NCBI GenBank assembly: GCA_026874595.1
Contig: CM049307.1
Coordinates: 21,617,079-21,681,078, forward strand
Length of the DNA stretch: 64,000 nt
DNA from: Sipunculus nudus
Taxonomy: Eukaryota > Annelida > Sipuncula > Golfingiida > Sipunculidae
Reading direction: 5' to 3'
Shown here: positions 12,336 to 24,077 of the stretch, one piece after another
Position numbering within the stretch: position 1 is the first letter of the stretch
Layout: every line of letters begins with the position of its first letter
The notes under the pieces: model-generated
What the model was told of the DNA's origin: nothing
The model's database searches: none
Seen by the model: only the letters and a program-made list of their open reading frames with translations
Position numbers and translations under genes: made by a program

Positions 12336-15300
12336 GTAATGGTGGTATAGTGGTTCCAGTTTTCCCATGTTAGAGTGAATTTGGGGAGAGAGTGAATATT
12401 TAATTTAGTAATTCTTGCTTCACTTTATCCAATTTTTTTTATTTTTACACAAGTATGCAAATTTTTCCCTCTTGTATAATTTTTGGTAATAGTTGAAGTT
12501 TTCTAGTTGAACATATTTGCAGGTAATATATTTTTAATCCTCGATTAAATATAAAGTACATGTGATGTTTTACCTTGTTATTGTCAATGCCACTGAATTT
12601 AATTTACAGATGCTTGCATCATTTTTTGCTTACCAGCAGCTTTAAATTCCTGAGGGGTCTTTGATTCAATTGTTGTAAACATTCATATTATTCCATTAAA
12701 GAGGTATAACTTTTAGAGGCCTTATTCTTATATATCATCATTATGTTACCAGGTAACAGTATTTGAATAAAATGTAAGAAGTGGACATTTTCATTTTATA
12801 AAAAAAAACCTCCATATAAATAACTGTTATAAATTTTTCTTGGACTAGTATCAGTATCTTGCTGATGTCAGTGCATTCCATGCAGCTGCATGCATGTTTA
12901 AGAACTGTCAGCTGTGTTTCTGACAGTTAATACTATTTCATCTTTTTCTCCAAACTGACTATGGAAATAACACAATTTAGCCACTGATAAATTGCTACAC
13001 CTTTTTCAGAAAGATGTCAAAGAAGATTCATTTTGTACACAAGAGGGTACAGAACCAACACTTGTTTTATCACAGACAATGGAGAAGTGAGGTCAGGTGC
13101 TATTTTGAGTGACTCCATGAAAATATGTTTAATTGAGAATGGTTCAGTATGGAAAACCTTGTACCCACTTCGAGGTACAGTACTTCCTCACACTCTACTC
13201 CTAATATAACTAACCCAGCACAATACATGCAACTTCTCAACCCACTTCAGGAAGAGTGTCTTGAAAATAAAGTGCCCAATAAGGACAAGTCAACTTCTTC
13301 CACAGTTTGTGGCTGCATTAAAATAATTTAGTATTTGATTCTTTTGTTACATCCTTAGTGTTCTACATATTTTCTAAGAAATCTTTTATGAATTTTACTA
13401 TTCACATATGTAAAATGTTTCACTATTTTTTTATGGTAATTGGATTATTCCAACTCTTAGAAATGTTTGATGAATCACTGTGAACATACAGCAGTTACTT
13501 AATCTTGTAAAATCTGGCTGATTTATCATGTATTTCATTATTTGTATGAGGCTTCATTTGCACCAAATTTGTATTTATGTTAAAGTTCCAAATGTGATGG
13601 TACAGGCTATATATGGCAAATTTGTAGTATTTAATTGTCATGATTGATTGCATAAATGTAACCTTGCAAAGCTTCAAGTATTTAAAAATGGAGGCCTAGT
13701 TTTAGGATTCTAATTTTAAATTTATATTAAAGTGATACCAACCAAGGATTCGGTATTATGAAAATATTAGGTGTTTAATTAGGGTGCTCTCAGTATTGCT
13801 CTGATAGATTCTTTTGGTACTATTCACTAATCAGAATAGCAGCTGATGTGCCTCTCAACTATGCTGAATTGCTGAGAAATCTTCAGTCATGGAAGACTTT
13901 GTTGATGACAGCCTTTTCTGTATTTTATATTACCCTTTTTGGCTGTAAAAAATGGCTGTAGTCAGACTGAAGCCAGAAACACTGAAAGTAAATATATTGG
14001 TATGTCTAAATTATGTAAATGCTCATTCATGATCTGAGATCAGTTTTGCTACCTTCTAAAACATATAAATATTATACAGTCAGTTTTATATAATTGCTAT
14101 ACTTGCAGTTGTTACACACAGTGCATGGAAAAATTTATAGTATTGGGACATTTAATTTGCAGTTTTTTCATGCTAGTAAATCTAAGTGGTTTCCTGCTTC
14201 AGGATGTGTTAGGTTAGATTGTAGAAAACTGTCCAACATAAAAAAAATATCTAAAAGGAGTATACTTCATATAAAAAAATTAACACTCGTAAAATATAAT
14301 GCATGTTTCAAGTTTTCATTTGGAAAAAGAAAGATATTTAATGTTAAGAAATATTTGATACACTTATATGTTCTTATATCTATTAGAAAATTCAAGAGCA
14401 ACTTTTTAAGAGTTTTTTATCAAATAATTATTCAACTTTACAGTTTTAGCTCGCTGACTAAGACGCTTTGGCTTTTAAGTGTTTAGAATTAAATGCAAGC
14501 TGTAAATTTTCAGTTGTAAATTGTAATAGGTTTAAACTTATTTATTATATATTAAAGCTATGAGAGCAGCTACTTTTAGCCATTATTTAAATGTTTCGAA
14601 TCTGTTTTCTCTTGAATTGTCAACTAAGTTGATTTTTTAAATTAAATTAAATTTCTGAAATAAATATTGAAATAAAACTTGCAAATTGGTGTATACATTA
14701 TAGCATTTCATTCAAATCTCTTAAGCTGGCTGGGCATTACTGAGCATAACACTGGTGCTTGCAGTCAGGTATATTGAGTAAACGTTCATATAATTTCATT
14801 TTTAGCTAAACTGGCAATATGTTAAACCAGTTTTTAGAAATAATAATTAAGATTTTTCTTAATCAAATGGATTCTTTCATCACCAATCTTTTTTTCCTTA
14901 TTGCAATTATTAAATTAAATGTGTATTATTATACTGTAGCTCACCTCCACTTTCTTCCTTATTGTATATTTAAAAGGGTTTCACACAGTCCAAGTGGGTG
15001 TTTATTACATGCATGTTACAGTCAGAATATGAAATCTTTAATTTTACAAATGTGTAAACATGAGAGGCTCCAGCACCTTTCAGGTTGTCCATAAAATTGT
15101 AAAATTGACACCAAACACACCAAATGTGTAAATAATACAACTCGGTAGAGCAAATTATGTGTATATTTATACGCTGAGCATTTTTAAAATATTAATAAAA
15201 AAATAAAATATTGCCTCATTTCCATCTACTAGGATTTTATACAAATTTTCTCTTTACCAATTCCAGCTTAGCGCAATGACCCACAAGTTCCTTGTTATTC

Positions 15301-16129
15301 ATGGTGCAGCAGATCAGATTAGGTTTGCTAGGTTTAATTATTGTTGTAATTCATAGTTAATAATATTTGTGTATACAGCTATGGGGAAGACAAAATTGTA
15401 CCAGTACTAGTACATTCAGTATTGATATGATAAATGAATACGTGCAGACAACAGATATTTAAGTAGATACTAAATAAACCTTATCTTATTGCTGTTAATG
15501 TGCGTGACTGCATCTATTGTAAAAGAACACTTACAGAAAGCTGTGTATTTCAAATATAATATACATGGCCACATTTTTATGCCAAGCATTTTTAAACTAA
15601 CGAAAATTTTGAAGAAGCCATGAACTGCCATCAAACTATCAGCATTGCCCATTTGAAATATACTGATATATAAAATATTCTTTTTTCATCTTTTGAGATA
15701 AGAGTTCCTGCCTTTTATAATGATATGGGACCAGTTATGAGTCTTATAGACTTATACATGGTATTTTAAATCACTTTTAATATGTTTCTATACCCACAAT
15801 AAGTCATTCTGTTTTGATATATGTTTCTATTATTATGATAGATAAGGTTTCGTCTTCAGCACCTGGCTGTAATGTATTTGATCTGGGAAATTTAAGGAGG
15901 CAATCAATAATTTCCTGGTAGCTTTATATAATAACCTATAATTGATAACCCATACTGGAAACGTTTCCTGTTCAGTGCATCCTCCAAATTAGAAAGCATT
16001 GTCTAAGGAATAAATGTTATCTTTCCAGTAAATTTGTGAGTTGTTTCATCATAAGCACCTCGTCAGGTTTTCATAATGGTTGCAGTGAACATAAAACGGC
16101 AAAGACAAACAACTAAGAACATTTTCTGT
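12336..16129. other. AT-rich interior of the TIR element; no gene recognised
   Basis: The longest frame (14094-14486, 130 codons) is compositionally AT-driven, rich in Lys, Phe, Ile and Leu, and resembles nothing I know. A 60-codon frame at 13149-13331 lies downstream of an acceptor-like CTTTTTCAG at about 13009 and could be a captured exon, but nothing else supports it. Confidence 0.4.
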
Positions 16130-17187
16130 GACTTTAAATATTTTTCAAAACATGTTTTATTTTGTAGACATTTTTGAGACATGATTGAAATGCTAATATG
16201 CCTTCGATGGGCAAATGTAATTTTTTTCTAGGAAAACGAAACTTTCTTTTGAAACATATTTCATATAAAAACATGAAACACAGTGACATGTTTTACTCTA
16301 AGTTAAAACATGTTTCTTTGGAAAACACATGTTTCGAAAAATGGGACAACTACATGTTTTAGGCTGAACAGACGTTTTGAATAGTTACTTGTTTTATGAA
16401 AGTGAAACATGTCTTAAAACATGTCTTATATGTGACATATTTCATATAAAGACATGTAACACTGAGACATGTTTAACTCTAAGTTTAAAACATGTTTCTT
16501 AGGAGAAAACATGTTTCGAAAAATGGGACAACTACATGTTTTAGGCTAAACAAACGTTTTAAATAGTTACATGTTTTATGAAAAATGAGACATGTCTTAA
16601 GACATGTCATATATGCGACATATTTCATATGAAAACATGTATCACAGAGACATGTTTTATCTTACTGTCCATGAAATTTTCTCTGTGTGTGAAACATGTT
16701 TTATATATAAACATGTTTCAAGAGGATTAAAAACATGTTTTCGCAGTTGAAACATCTGTGAGTCATGAAACATGCTGGAAACATGTTTCGAAAAACATGA
16801 GACATGTTTAACTCTAAGTTTAAAACATGTTTCTTAGGAGAAAACATGTTTCGAAAAATGGGACAACTACATGTTTTAGGCTAAACAAACGTTTTAAATA
16901 GTTACATGTTTTATGAAAAATGAGACATGTCTTAAGACATGTCATATATGCGACATATTTCATATGAAAACATGTATCACAGAGACATGTTTTATCTTAC
17001 TGTCCATGAAATTTTCTCTGTGTGTGAAACATGTTTTATATATAAACATGTTTCAAGAGGATTAAAAACATGTTTTCGCAGTTGAAACATCTGTGAGTCA
17101 TGAAACATGCTGGAAACATGTTTCGAAAAATGGGACAGAATGGTGTTTCAAATAGAAACATGAAACATGTCCTCAGTTTTTAGAGTG
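16130..17187. repeat. Right subterminal ACATGT array with 335-bp tandem duplication
   Basis: Dozens of ACATGT-centred palindromes (AAACATGTTT, GACATGTC) fill the arm. A 335-bp block at 16464-16798 is repeated almost exactly at 16799-17133. A shorter, more diverged relative occupies about 16283-16463. The near identity of the two large copies shows a recent local duplication. Confidence 0.85.
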
Positions 17188-17439
17188 TATGTGAAACTGC
17201 TACATTTTCACAGACAGAATGCAAGGTGTCAGTGTATTTGGTACGGGAAAACTTCCTTTATGTTATATTCATCAAAGCGCTGTTAATCTTTGTTTCGTCA
17301 ACAAACTTATCGTCAGATCAACTTAACGTAGATTACATGAGGAAAATATGTTGAAAATCCTCAGAACTGTTTTTAAGATAAGAGATCGATTCTGTATTTG
17401 AAATTATTAAAAAAATTCTATCTGACTGTTAATCATCTG

Positions 17440-17799
17440 ACCTGTAGCGATCACCCTTTGTCCGTCGCCTTTAACAGGGATAATATATAGCAACCATTGG
17501 AACAAGAAACTTCTAACTTTACTTTCAGAGGGGTTCAAGGCCAATCTCCCTGAAAACCCAAAATTAAGATCATGGGGACCTATATCTGCGAGCAATGGAC
17601 CAAAATATGAATTTGAGCACCACATGCACAGTGAAGCCAAATATCACAACTGTTAGTCCATTAAAACGTTTTAATAACTGAAAAGAGGGGTCTTTGTAAG
17701 ATCTTTGAAAACTATAATTTGTGTCACCGTGATATATATTCTGAAATCTATGTGAAAAAAACATAATTTTACACCTGCACGTGAGTTGGGAACAACGTG
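17440..17799 (+). repeat. Degenerate satellite, left part
   Basis: Diverged units share GACCTA.AA.CTT, CCAGGGAGGTCCTTG and CCTGAAATAAGGTCA-like blocks with 25300-26640. The LTR element at 17800-25299 interrupts the array. Confidence 0.6.
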
Positions 17800-19012
17800 T
17801 GTCATGCTGGATTTATTATATTTTATTTTTTTGTTGTTGTTGTTGCTTTGTATTTGTGTTTTTTTGTCACGTGTAAGGCGGGTCGCGCGGTGCTGAGCAC
17901 CTGACTGCATTCTTTGGCGCCCCGTCAGGTGTTGTGTTGCCGGGGCCTTTGCCAGAGGCTTTGGAGTGCCTAATTCTGATTGGCTGGATTTCGCGCGCTT
18001 AGACAGAGTGGACTTGGAGGTCTACTAGAGAGTTGGATAGTGGGGCTCGAGAAAAACAAGATGACAGAGGCGAGACTGGCGTCTTAGGAGTGTGGGACAG
18101 AGAGCTGATAGTTAGCCTGGAAGTCGTGGATGATAGTCGCGAGGATGACTGGTGGTCTGAAGTCTGGCGGATAGGAAGAAGGTTGAGAAGAGACTGTGGT
18201 TGAGTCGACTCTTGATAGTTCCAGTGCTGAAGATGGTTTGATTGTCCAAGTGTACGGACTGAGTTTTATGGTGTTTTTGAAAGATATCCAGTAACTTTAG
18301 AGAGGTTTTCTGCGACGTTTGAAGTAGAGTCGGAAGTGGTGGAGTGTAGACATTATGATGGTCAGATTACAGAACTTATTGTGATGGTGACTGAGTGTAT
18401 TTATTGTAACCGGATATTCTTGTAAGTTGAATTACTATGTCTATTTCTCACTTGTAAATGTTTCTCTAATGTAACTATTGGATGTTATTGTAATACCGTG
18501 TGTGACTATTTCTTATACCGTTTCTGTCTCATAGAAAGGATATGATTAATACAGAGTAGTTTTGACGTAAGAATTTCGGTTTCTTAGCATATCATTATTA
18601 CGTTTAAAGTAGATCTCTAGAGTAGAGAGGATTGTATTACATTTGGATAATATCTCGTATGTCGTATTGTATGTTGTAACATCCCTCTTATTGTGCTTTT
18701 CTTGAATGTTCATCTGATGGCCTTGTAATAGAAATTATGAGGATTTTGTATGATCCTGACTCTGATGTATATCGATGGTAACTGAATAATCTGAGCAATT
18801 TGGGATTGTACATGTGTCGATTGTTGTCTGATTAAATAATTGTTATAACTTTATTTGACGGTCTTGTGAAGTCTGTTCACGTCCTTTCTTTAACGTACAT
18901 GGTCGGAAATAAACTTCATTAAGGATTTTAGGGTTTCCTTTGGCTGTACCCTCTTTGATCATTTGGTTATTATTGGGAGATCTCTAAAGGGGTTTTGCTC
19001 CGGGCCGTGACA
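17800..19012 (+). repeat. 5' LTR of the Gmr1-like element
   Basis: 1213 bp from TGTCATGCTGG to GGGCCGTGACA. It matches the 3' LTR at 24089-25299, with about 17-20 substitutions and a few small indels noted by eye (for example in the T-rich/GTT run near 17820-17850 and around 18345-18390). It should contain the promoter and polyadenylation signals; I could not place a TATA box with confidence. Confidence 0.95.
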
Positions 19013-19014
19013 AG

Positions 19015-19032
19015 TGGGGGCTCGTCCGGGAT
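19015..19032 (+). promoter_or_regulatory. Primer-binding site, tRNA-Pro type
   Basis: TGGGGGCTCGTCCGGGAT lies two bases after the LTR end. It is identical to the well-known proline-tRNA primer site of murine leukaemia virus, which pairs with the 18 3'-terminal bases of tRNA-Pro to prime minus-strand DNA synthesis. Confidence 0.9.
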
Positions 19033-19256
19033 CTCGGACAGGTGTCAGTGGAGCTCATAAGTCGAGATTTTAAGCATCAAAATTTTAGAAACGGCCATTA
19101 GTTTAAAATTTTGGTCTTGGGTAATGTGTGAACAGATTTTACAGGTGATCGGAGTGAATATACAGTTGTTTAGTGATATACCTCTGGTGACAGCTGAGTT
19201 TGAATTGTGGTAATTTATAATCCATTTTGTATCGATTATCCATTTTGAAATGTACC

Positions 19257-21259
19257 ATGAATGAATTTCATGTGGCAAGTTTTTAGAGGATCCTTCCGCT
19301 GTGTCGGTCACGGACCACAGTAGTCTAACAAAGGTCAACTTGCGTAAGATAGTTGAGAGGCGGGAATTAGGGGTCCCACGCACCATCAAGAAGGCTGAAT
19401 TAGTCAGCCTGGTAGCAGCAGATCTTGGCTTGGGTGAAGAGCCTATGGAAGAAATAGCTTGTGTACCGCAGAATGAGGCTGTTGAGTTAGCTAAGATAGC
19501 TGCAGAGCAGAAAAGGTTAGAGTTAGAGTCGCAGAGAGAGCAGAGGAAGTTAGAGTTAGAATTTGAATCAGAAAGAGAGAAGAGACAGTTTGAGCTTAAA
19601 AAGTTAGAATTAGAACTGAAAGCCAGAGAACTGGATGTTGAGGATAGGGCAAGGTCTAGACCCAGAGTTACAGAATTTGACTTGGCTTAGTCTAGCAGGC
19701 TTGTGCCGAAATTCGATGAAAGGCAGGTTGAAGCCTATTTTTGTTCTTTTGAGAAGACAGCCACTAGTCTTGATTGGCCAAAAGAATACTGGCCCTGGTT
19801 ACTTCAGAGTGCCTTGGTAGGTAAGGCACTAAAAGTGTGTTCGGCCTTATCAGTGGATCAGTCTAAGGACTACGAGCTTGTTAAGCAGACTATTCTGTCA
19901 GCCTACGAGTTGGTGCCGGAGGCTTACCGGCAGAGATTCCGGTCTTTAAGGAAGCAGGCTGGGCAAACGCATGTAGAGTTTGCTAGAGAGAAGGCTTATG
20001 TGTTCGACCGGTGGTTCGCTTCTCTTAAGGAAGAGAAGGTTTATAATAGGCTAAGGGAAGTGGTGCTCCTAGAGGAATTTAAGAATAGCGTGTCCTATGA
20101 GGTTAAGACCCATTTGGATGACCTAGGGATCAAGGAGTTAGACAAAGCAGCTATAACAGCTGATGACTATGAGTTAACCCATAAGAAGAGCAGCCTAGTA
20201 GGTCATAGTCCGAACGCTAGGTGGAGTGGTCAGAAGTCGAAACCAAGATGGCCTGAAAGCAGGCTTAGTACAGGAACCACTGAAAAGTCTCCAGCAGGGC
20301 AGATCTATTCTCATGGTCAGTCCAATAGAAGTGATAGGCCCACTTGCAAGTCAGTGGGTAGGCCTCCTATCAAGTGTTATAACTGTGGAGAGTTAGGGCA
20401 CATTAGGCCCAGTTGTCCTCGTTTAAAGGAAGGCCCGACTAAGAAGCGAACTCCCACGCCCGTTACATTAGTTCAATCCAGAACGGTTGAGATGGAGCAT
20501 AGTCAGACGGAGATAAACAGTCTTGAATCCGTTCTAGTCATTCCCATGAAGCCTAGTGGCAGTAGTGTAGATATAGATCCTGTACCGGAGAATTTGAGGA
20601 ATTTTGTGTCACACGGTAAGGTAGGGTCTGTGACGGAAGGTAGTGAAGGTTGTTCGAAGTCTGTAGTTATCCTCAGGGATACCGGTGCATCACATTCATT
20701 GATGCTGGCCGATGTTTTGCCGTCGTTAGAGGAAAGTGCACTGAAGACAATAGCCTTGATAAAGGGAGTAGGGCATGTAGGCGATGCCTACACACCTGTA
20801 CCTCTACACAGAGTTAACTTAGAATCAGGTCTAGTCACGGGAACTGTGATTGTAGGTGTAGTTCCTACGCTACCTGTAGAGGGCGTCAGCTTCCTGTTAG
20901 GAAACGACTTGGCTGGGGATAAGGTGAGAGTCTCTCCAGTGATGGTTGAAAAACCGGGAACTCACTCTGAGACGGAAAAGTTAAAGAAGGAGTTCCCCGG
21001 TATTTTTCCTGCATGTGTGATGATTAGATCACAAGCTGCTAAGGCTGAGCAGGATGAAATAGAGTCAGAGCAGTGCTCAGAATCTGGGGTGATGTTAGCT
21101 GAGACCTTCTTTAAGGACTTAGATGAGGATGAGCAGGTCGTAGGCTCAGGTGTTGATTCCTCACAGACGCCAGTGTTTAGTCTTACTTCATTGGTTAGAG
21201 AGCAGGAATTCTCAGGGACATTAGGCAGACTGCCATGTCTAAGAAAGAGGTCATGTTAG
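19257..21259 (+). pseudogene. gag: gag-protease of the Gmr1-like element (broken)
   Basis: The likely start is ATG 19257, but a T run at about 19280-19284 puts it out of frame. The GTG at 19301 merely opens the surviving frame. The N-terminus has a SAP-like helix pair (LTKVNLRKIVERRELGVP...KKAELVSLV), then a charged coiled coil to about 19650. An in-frame TAG at 19688-19690 interrupts the protein. Next comes a capsid region (about 19703-20200) whose YRQRFR...EFAR...LLEEF pattern resembles the SCAN domain. A CCHC knuckle (CYNCGELGHIRPSC) is encoded near 20378-20420. An aspartic protease with DTGASHS and downstream LLGNDLAG lies at about 20660-20930. The frame ends at TAG 21257-21259, and pol continues in the -1 frame. 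Gag packages the element RNA; protease matures the polyprotein. Confidence 0.85.
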
Positions 21260-22699
21260 TCCCTGAAGGTTACCACCTCGTGAATGACATACTCATGAGG
21301 AAATGGCGGCCTCCTCGTAGGCCTGCCAATGAAGACTGGTCGGTAGTGCACCAGGTGGTAGTTCCTGCTCGTTATCGCCCAGAAATTTAAAGGTTAGGGC
21401 ATGAGGCGCCTATGGCAGGGCACCTAGGTATTAGAAAGACTCAGGCCAGAATCATGAACCATTTCTATTGGCCTAAGTTGCATAAGGATGTGGTAGCCTT
21501 TTGTAGGTCATGTCATGTGTGTTAGGTGATAGGGAAACCTCAAGATAGGATAAAACCTGCACCATTAATTCCCATCCCAGCTTTTGATGAACCCTTTTCT
21601 AAGGTTCTAGTAGACTGTGTCGGGCCACTGCCTCGAACTAGGTCAGGATTCACGCATTTGCTTACTATCATGGACGTGACAAGTAGGTTTGTCGAGGCAG
21701 TGCCACTGAGGCGGATTACAGCAAAGGTCGTAGTAGATGCTCTTGTACAGTTTTTTACTCGGTATGGCCTCCCGAAGGAGTTGCAGTCTGACCAGGGGTC
21801 AAATTTTATGTCCGGATTGTTCCAACAGTCGGTCAAGCAGTTAGGCATTAGGCAGCTGAAGTCATCAGCACATCATCCTCAGTCTCAGGGAGCTTTGGAG
21901 AGGTACCAACAGACCCTGAAGACTATGCTTAGGGCCTATTGTCTAGAAAACTCGGAGGACTGGGACAAAGGAATACCATTAGTCATGTTCGCTACAAGGG
22001 ACGCGCCCAGTGAATCCACAGGATTTAGTCCATTTGAGCTGGTATACGGACATGAAGTGAGAGGTCCATTGAAGTTGGTCAAGGACAAGTGCCTGGCTGA
22101 TCCTAGTGAGACTAATTTGCTAGACTATGTATGTAAGTTCAGGGAACGGCTAAGCAGGGCATGTGAGGTAGCTAAGGAACATCTGAAAGGCGCCCAGGTA
22201 TTCATAAAAACCAAGTATGATAAGAAGACTATGTATAGGGAATTCAGGCCTGGTGACAAAGTTCTTGTCTTGCTGCCTGTGCAAGATGATCCTTTGTCGG
22301 CTAAGTTCAGCGGCCCATACCAGGTACAGAAGAAGCTTAGCAGTGTCAACTATTTAATACACACACCGGATCGTAGGAAAGTGAACAGGGTATGCCATGT
22401 GAATATGTTGAAGGAGTACATCGAGCGAGGGACTCCCAGTAGTGTGCCGGTAGGTGTAGTTAACACAAGAGATTTAGATGTTGACTCAGGTCAGAATGGC
22501 GAAGAGACAGGTGACATTGAACTTCAGAGTTCAGAACCTGAAGCATTAGGCGTTATGCTAAGTAATTCGCAGTGGTTACAGAATATGGACTCCCTGTTAA
22601 GTCATTTACCAGAAATGGAGAAAGCAGAGCTGATGTCATTGATTAAGGAACAGAGTCAGTTGTGTTCTGATAAGCCAGTATGTACATCTTTGGCAGAAC
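21235..22699 (+). pseudogene. pol: Integrase region of pol (precedes RT; broken)
   Basis: The pol frame opens at about 21235 in the -1 register relative to gag. It encodes an HHCC zinc domain (GHEAPMAGHLG...CRSCHVC, about 21397-21522), broken by TAA 21388-21390 just before it and TAG 21523-21525 just after. The DDE catalytic core follows: D in VLVDCVGPLP, D in LQSDQGSNFM, E in SQGALERYQQ. The C-terminal part carries the GPY/F motif (KFSGPYQV) and CHVNMLKEY at about 22300-22415. Integrase inserts the cDNA copy into the genome. A linker then leads in the same frame into RT without a separate stop, which proves the unusual domain order directly. Confidence 0.9.
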
Positions 22700-23977
22700 A
22701 TGATATAGACGTTAGGGATGCCAAATCGATACAGCAGCATCCGTACCGGATAAACCCAGAGAAATTAGCTAAAGTCAGAGAGGAAGTAAACAGTATGCTT
22801 GAGCTGGGAGTTATCGAGCCAAGCCAGAGTAGCTGGAGTTCACCGATAGTTTTAATTCCAAAACCTGATGGCTCCCAGCGATTCTGCATTGACTATCGAT
22901 AGGTCAATGCAGTGACCGTGTCAGACAGTCACCCTCTCCCTAGAGTTGAAGACTGCATTGATCGAGTAGGTAGGGCGAAGTACGTCACTAAAATAGATTT
23001 GCTGAAGGGTTATTGGCAAGTGCCCTTAACTGATCGAGCTAAAAAGATAGCAGCTTTTGTGACGCCAGATGGTTTGTATCAACCAACCATGATGAGCTTT
23101 GGTTTACGGAATGCTGGTGCAACATTTCAGAGATTAATGAACCGCGTAATAGCAAAATTGTCAAACACTGTAGCTTATATTGATGACGTGCTTGTGTATA
23201 GCGACACGTGGTCTTCTCACATGTGTCAATTGAAAGCGCTCTTTGATAGACTTACCGCAGCCAACCTAGTAATCAACTTGAAAAATGTCAGTTTTCCAAA
23301 GCAAGAGTCACTTACTTAGGTCATATTGTAGGTCAGGGCAAAGTCTTACCTCGTCAGGCTAAAGTTGAATCCATTATCAACTTCCCCGTGCCGACAAACA
23401 AGAAAGAGGTTCTTAGATTTTTAGGAATGTCTGGCTGCTACAGAAAGTTCTGTCAGAACTACAGTACCGTTGTTGTGCCACTGACTAACTTGTTGAAAAA
23501 AGACATCAAATTTGTATGGTCGCAGGATTGTCAGGAAGCGTTTGATAAGTTAAAGGCCATTTTGGCTAACGAACCTGTGTTGATTGCTCCTGACTTTAGC
23601 AAGCAATTTAAAATTGCTATTGACGCCAGTGATGTAGGTTGTGGAGCAGTGCTCCTCCAAGAAGATGAGTCTGGAATAGATAGACCTGTGAGCTACTTTT
23701 CCAGAAAGTTAAACAAACACCAGAAGATGTATTCTACCATAGAGAAGGAGCTGTTGGGTCTTGTATTGGCTTTGCAGCACTTTGAAGTGTATGTTACCAG
23801 TAGTTCAGGGAATATCATTTTGTATACGGATCATAATCCGTTGGTCTTTTTAGACAAGTTCAAAACCAAGAGTCAGCGATTGTTCAGATGGAGTCTGTTG
23901 ATCAACCATATTCATTAAATGTTGTACATATTGCAGGCAAAGCTAATGTCATTGCAGATGCACTGTCTAGGGTTTAG
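22700..23977 (+). pseudogene. pol: Reverse transcriptase and RNase H of pol (broken)
   Basis: The RT starts at about 22700 with HPYRINPEK, LGVIEPSQSSWSSPIVLIPK and FCIDYR. A TAG stop at 22900-22902 follows FCIDYR, then VTKIDLLKGYWQVPL, the FGLRNAGATFQRL motif and catalytic AYIDDVLVY. A one-base loss near 23297 shifts the frame. It resumes with TYLGHIVGQGK and FLGMSGCYRKFC. RNase H has AIDASDVGCGAVLLQ, STIEKELLGLVLALQHF and YTDHNPLVFLD. A further shift near 23910 leads to HIAGKANVIADALSR and the natural stop at about 23975-23977. No integrase follows RNase H. RT copies the RNA and RNase H degrades it. With this many lesions the element is non-autonomous now. Confidence 0.92.
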
Positions 23978-24038
23978 AACATGTAGCTATTATTGGATGT
24001 ATAAGGTATGATTTTGTTTTCTCATGTACTCTTAGTGT

Positions 24039-24072
24039 AAAAGAAAAATCTACTTTCGTAGAATTTTCTTTT
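24039..24072 (+). promoter_or_regulatory. Stem-loop just upstream of the polypurine tract
   Basis: A 15-bp stem with one mismatch (AAAAGAAAAATCTAC paired with GTAGAATTTTCTTTT) encloses the loop TTTC. It lies between the RNase H stop and the polypurine tract. The second Gmr1-like family has a hairpin at the same relative place (57495-57519). Confidence 0.8.
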
Positions 24073-24077
24073 CTCCC

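Larger units (their letters stand above)
10247..17187. mobile_element. Large TIR element with ACATGT-rich subterminal arms
   Basis: The left end reads CACTCTAAAAAATGA (10247-10261). The right end, reverse-complemented, reads CACTCTAAAAACTGA (17173-17187), so the two 15-bp ends differ by one base. The flanks share only the dinucleotide TA. Both subterminal zones are filled with ACATGTTT/AAACATGT motifs in both orientations, as expected for transposase-binding subterminal repeats. The ~5.7-kb interior is AT-rich and holds G tracts and a minisatellite. I find no transposase, so this looks non-autonomous. CACT-type ends with subterminal repeats recall CACTA/EnSpm elements, but the family is not established. 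Two separate MITEs sharing this end type are the main alternative. Confidence 0.55.

Noticed and set aside
14094-14486. 130-codon plus frame as a gene
   Set aside because: AT-driven composition, no motif, no neighbours, inside a non-coding element interior.
19301-19303. GTG as the gag start
   Set aside because: Eukaryotic elements start with ATG; ATG 19257 fits once the T-run frame change is recognised.
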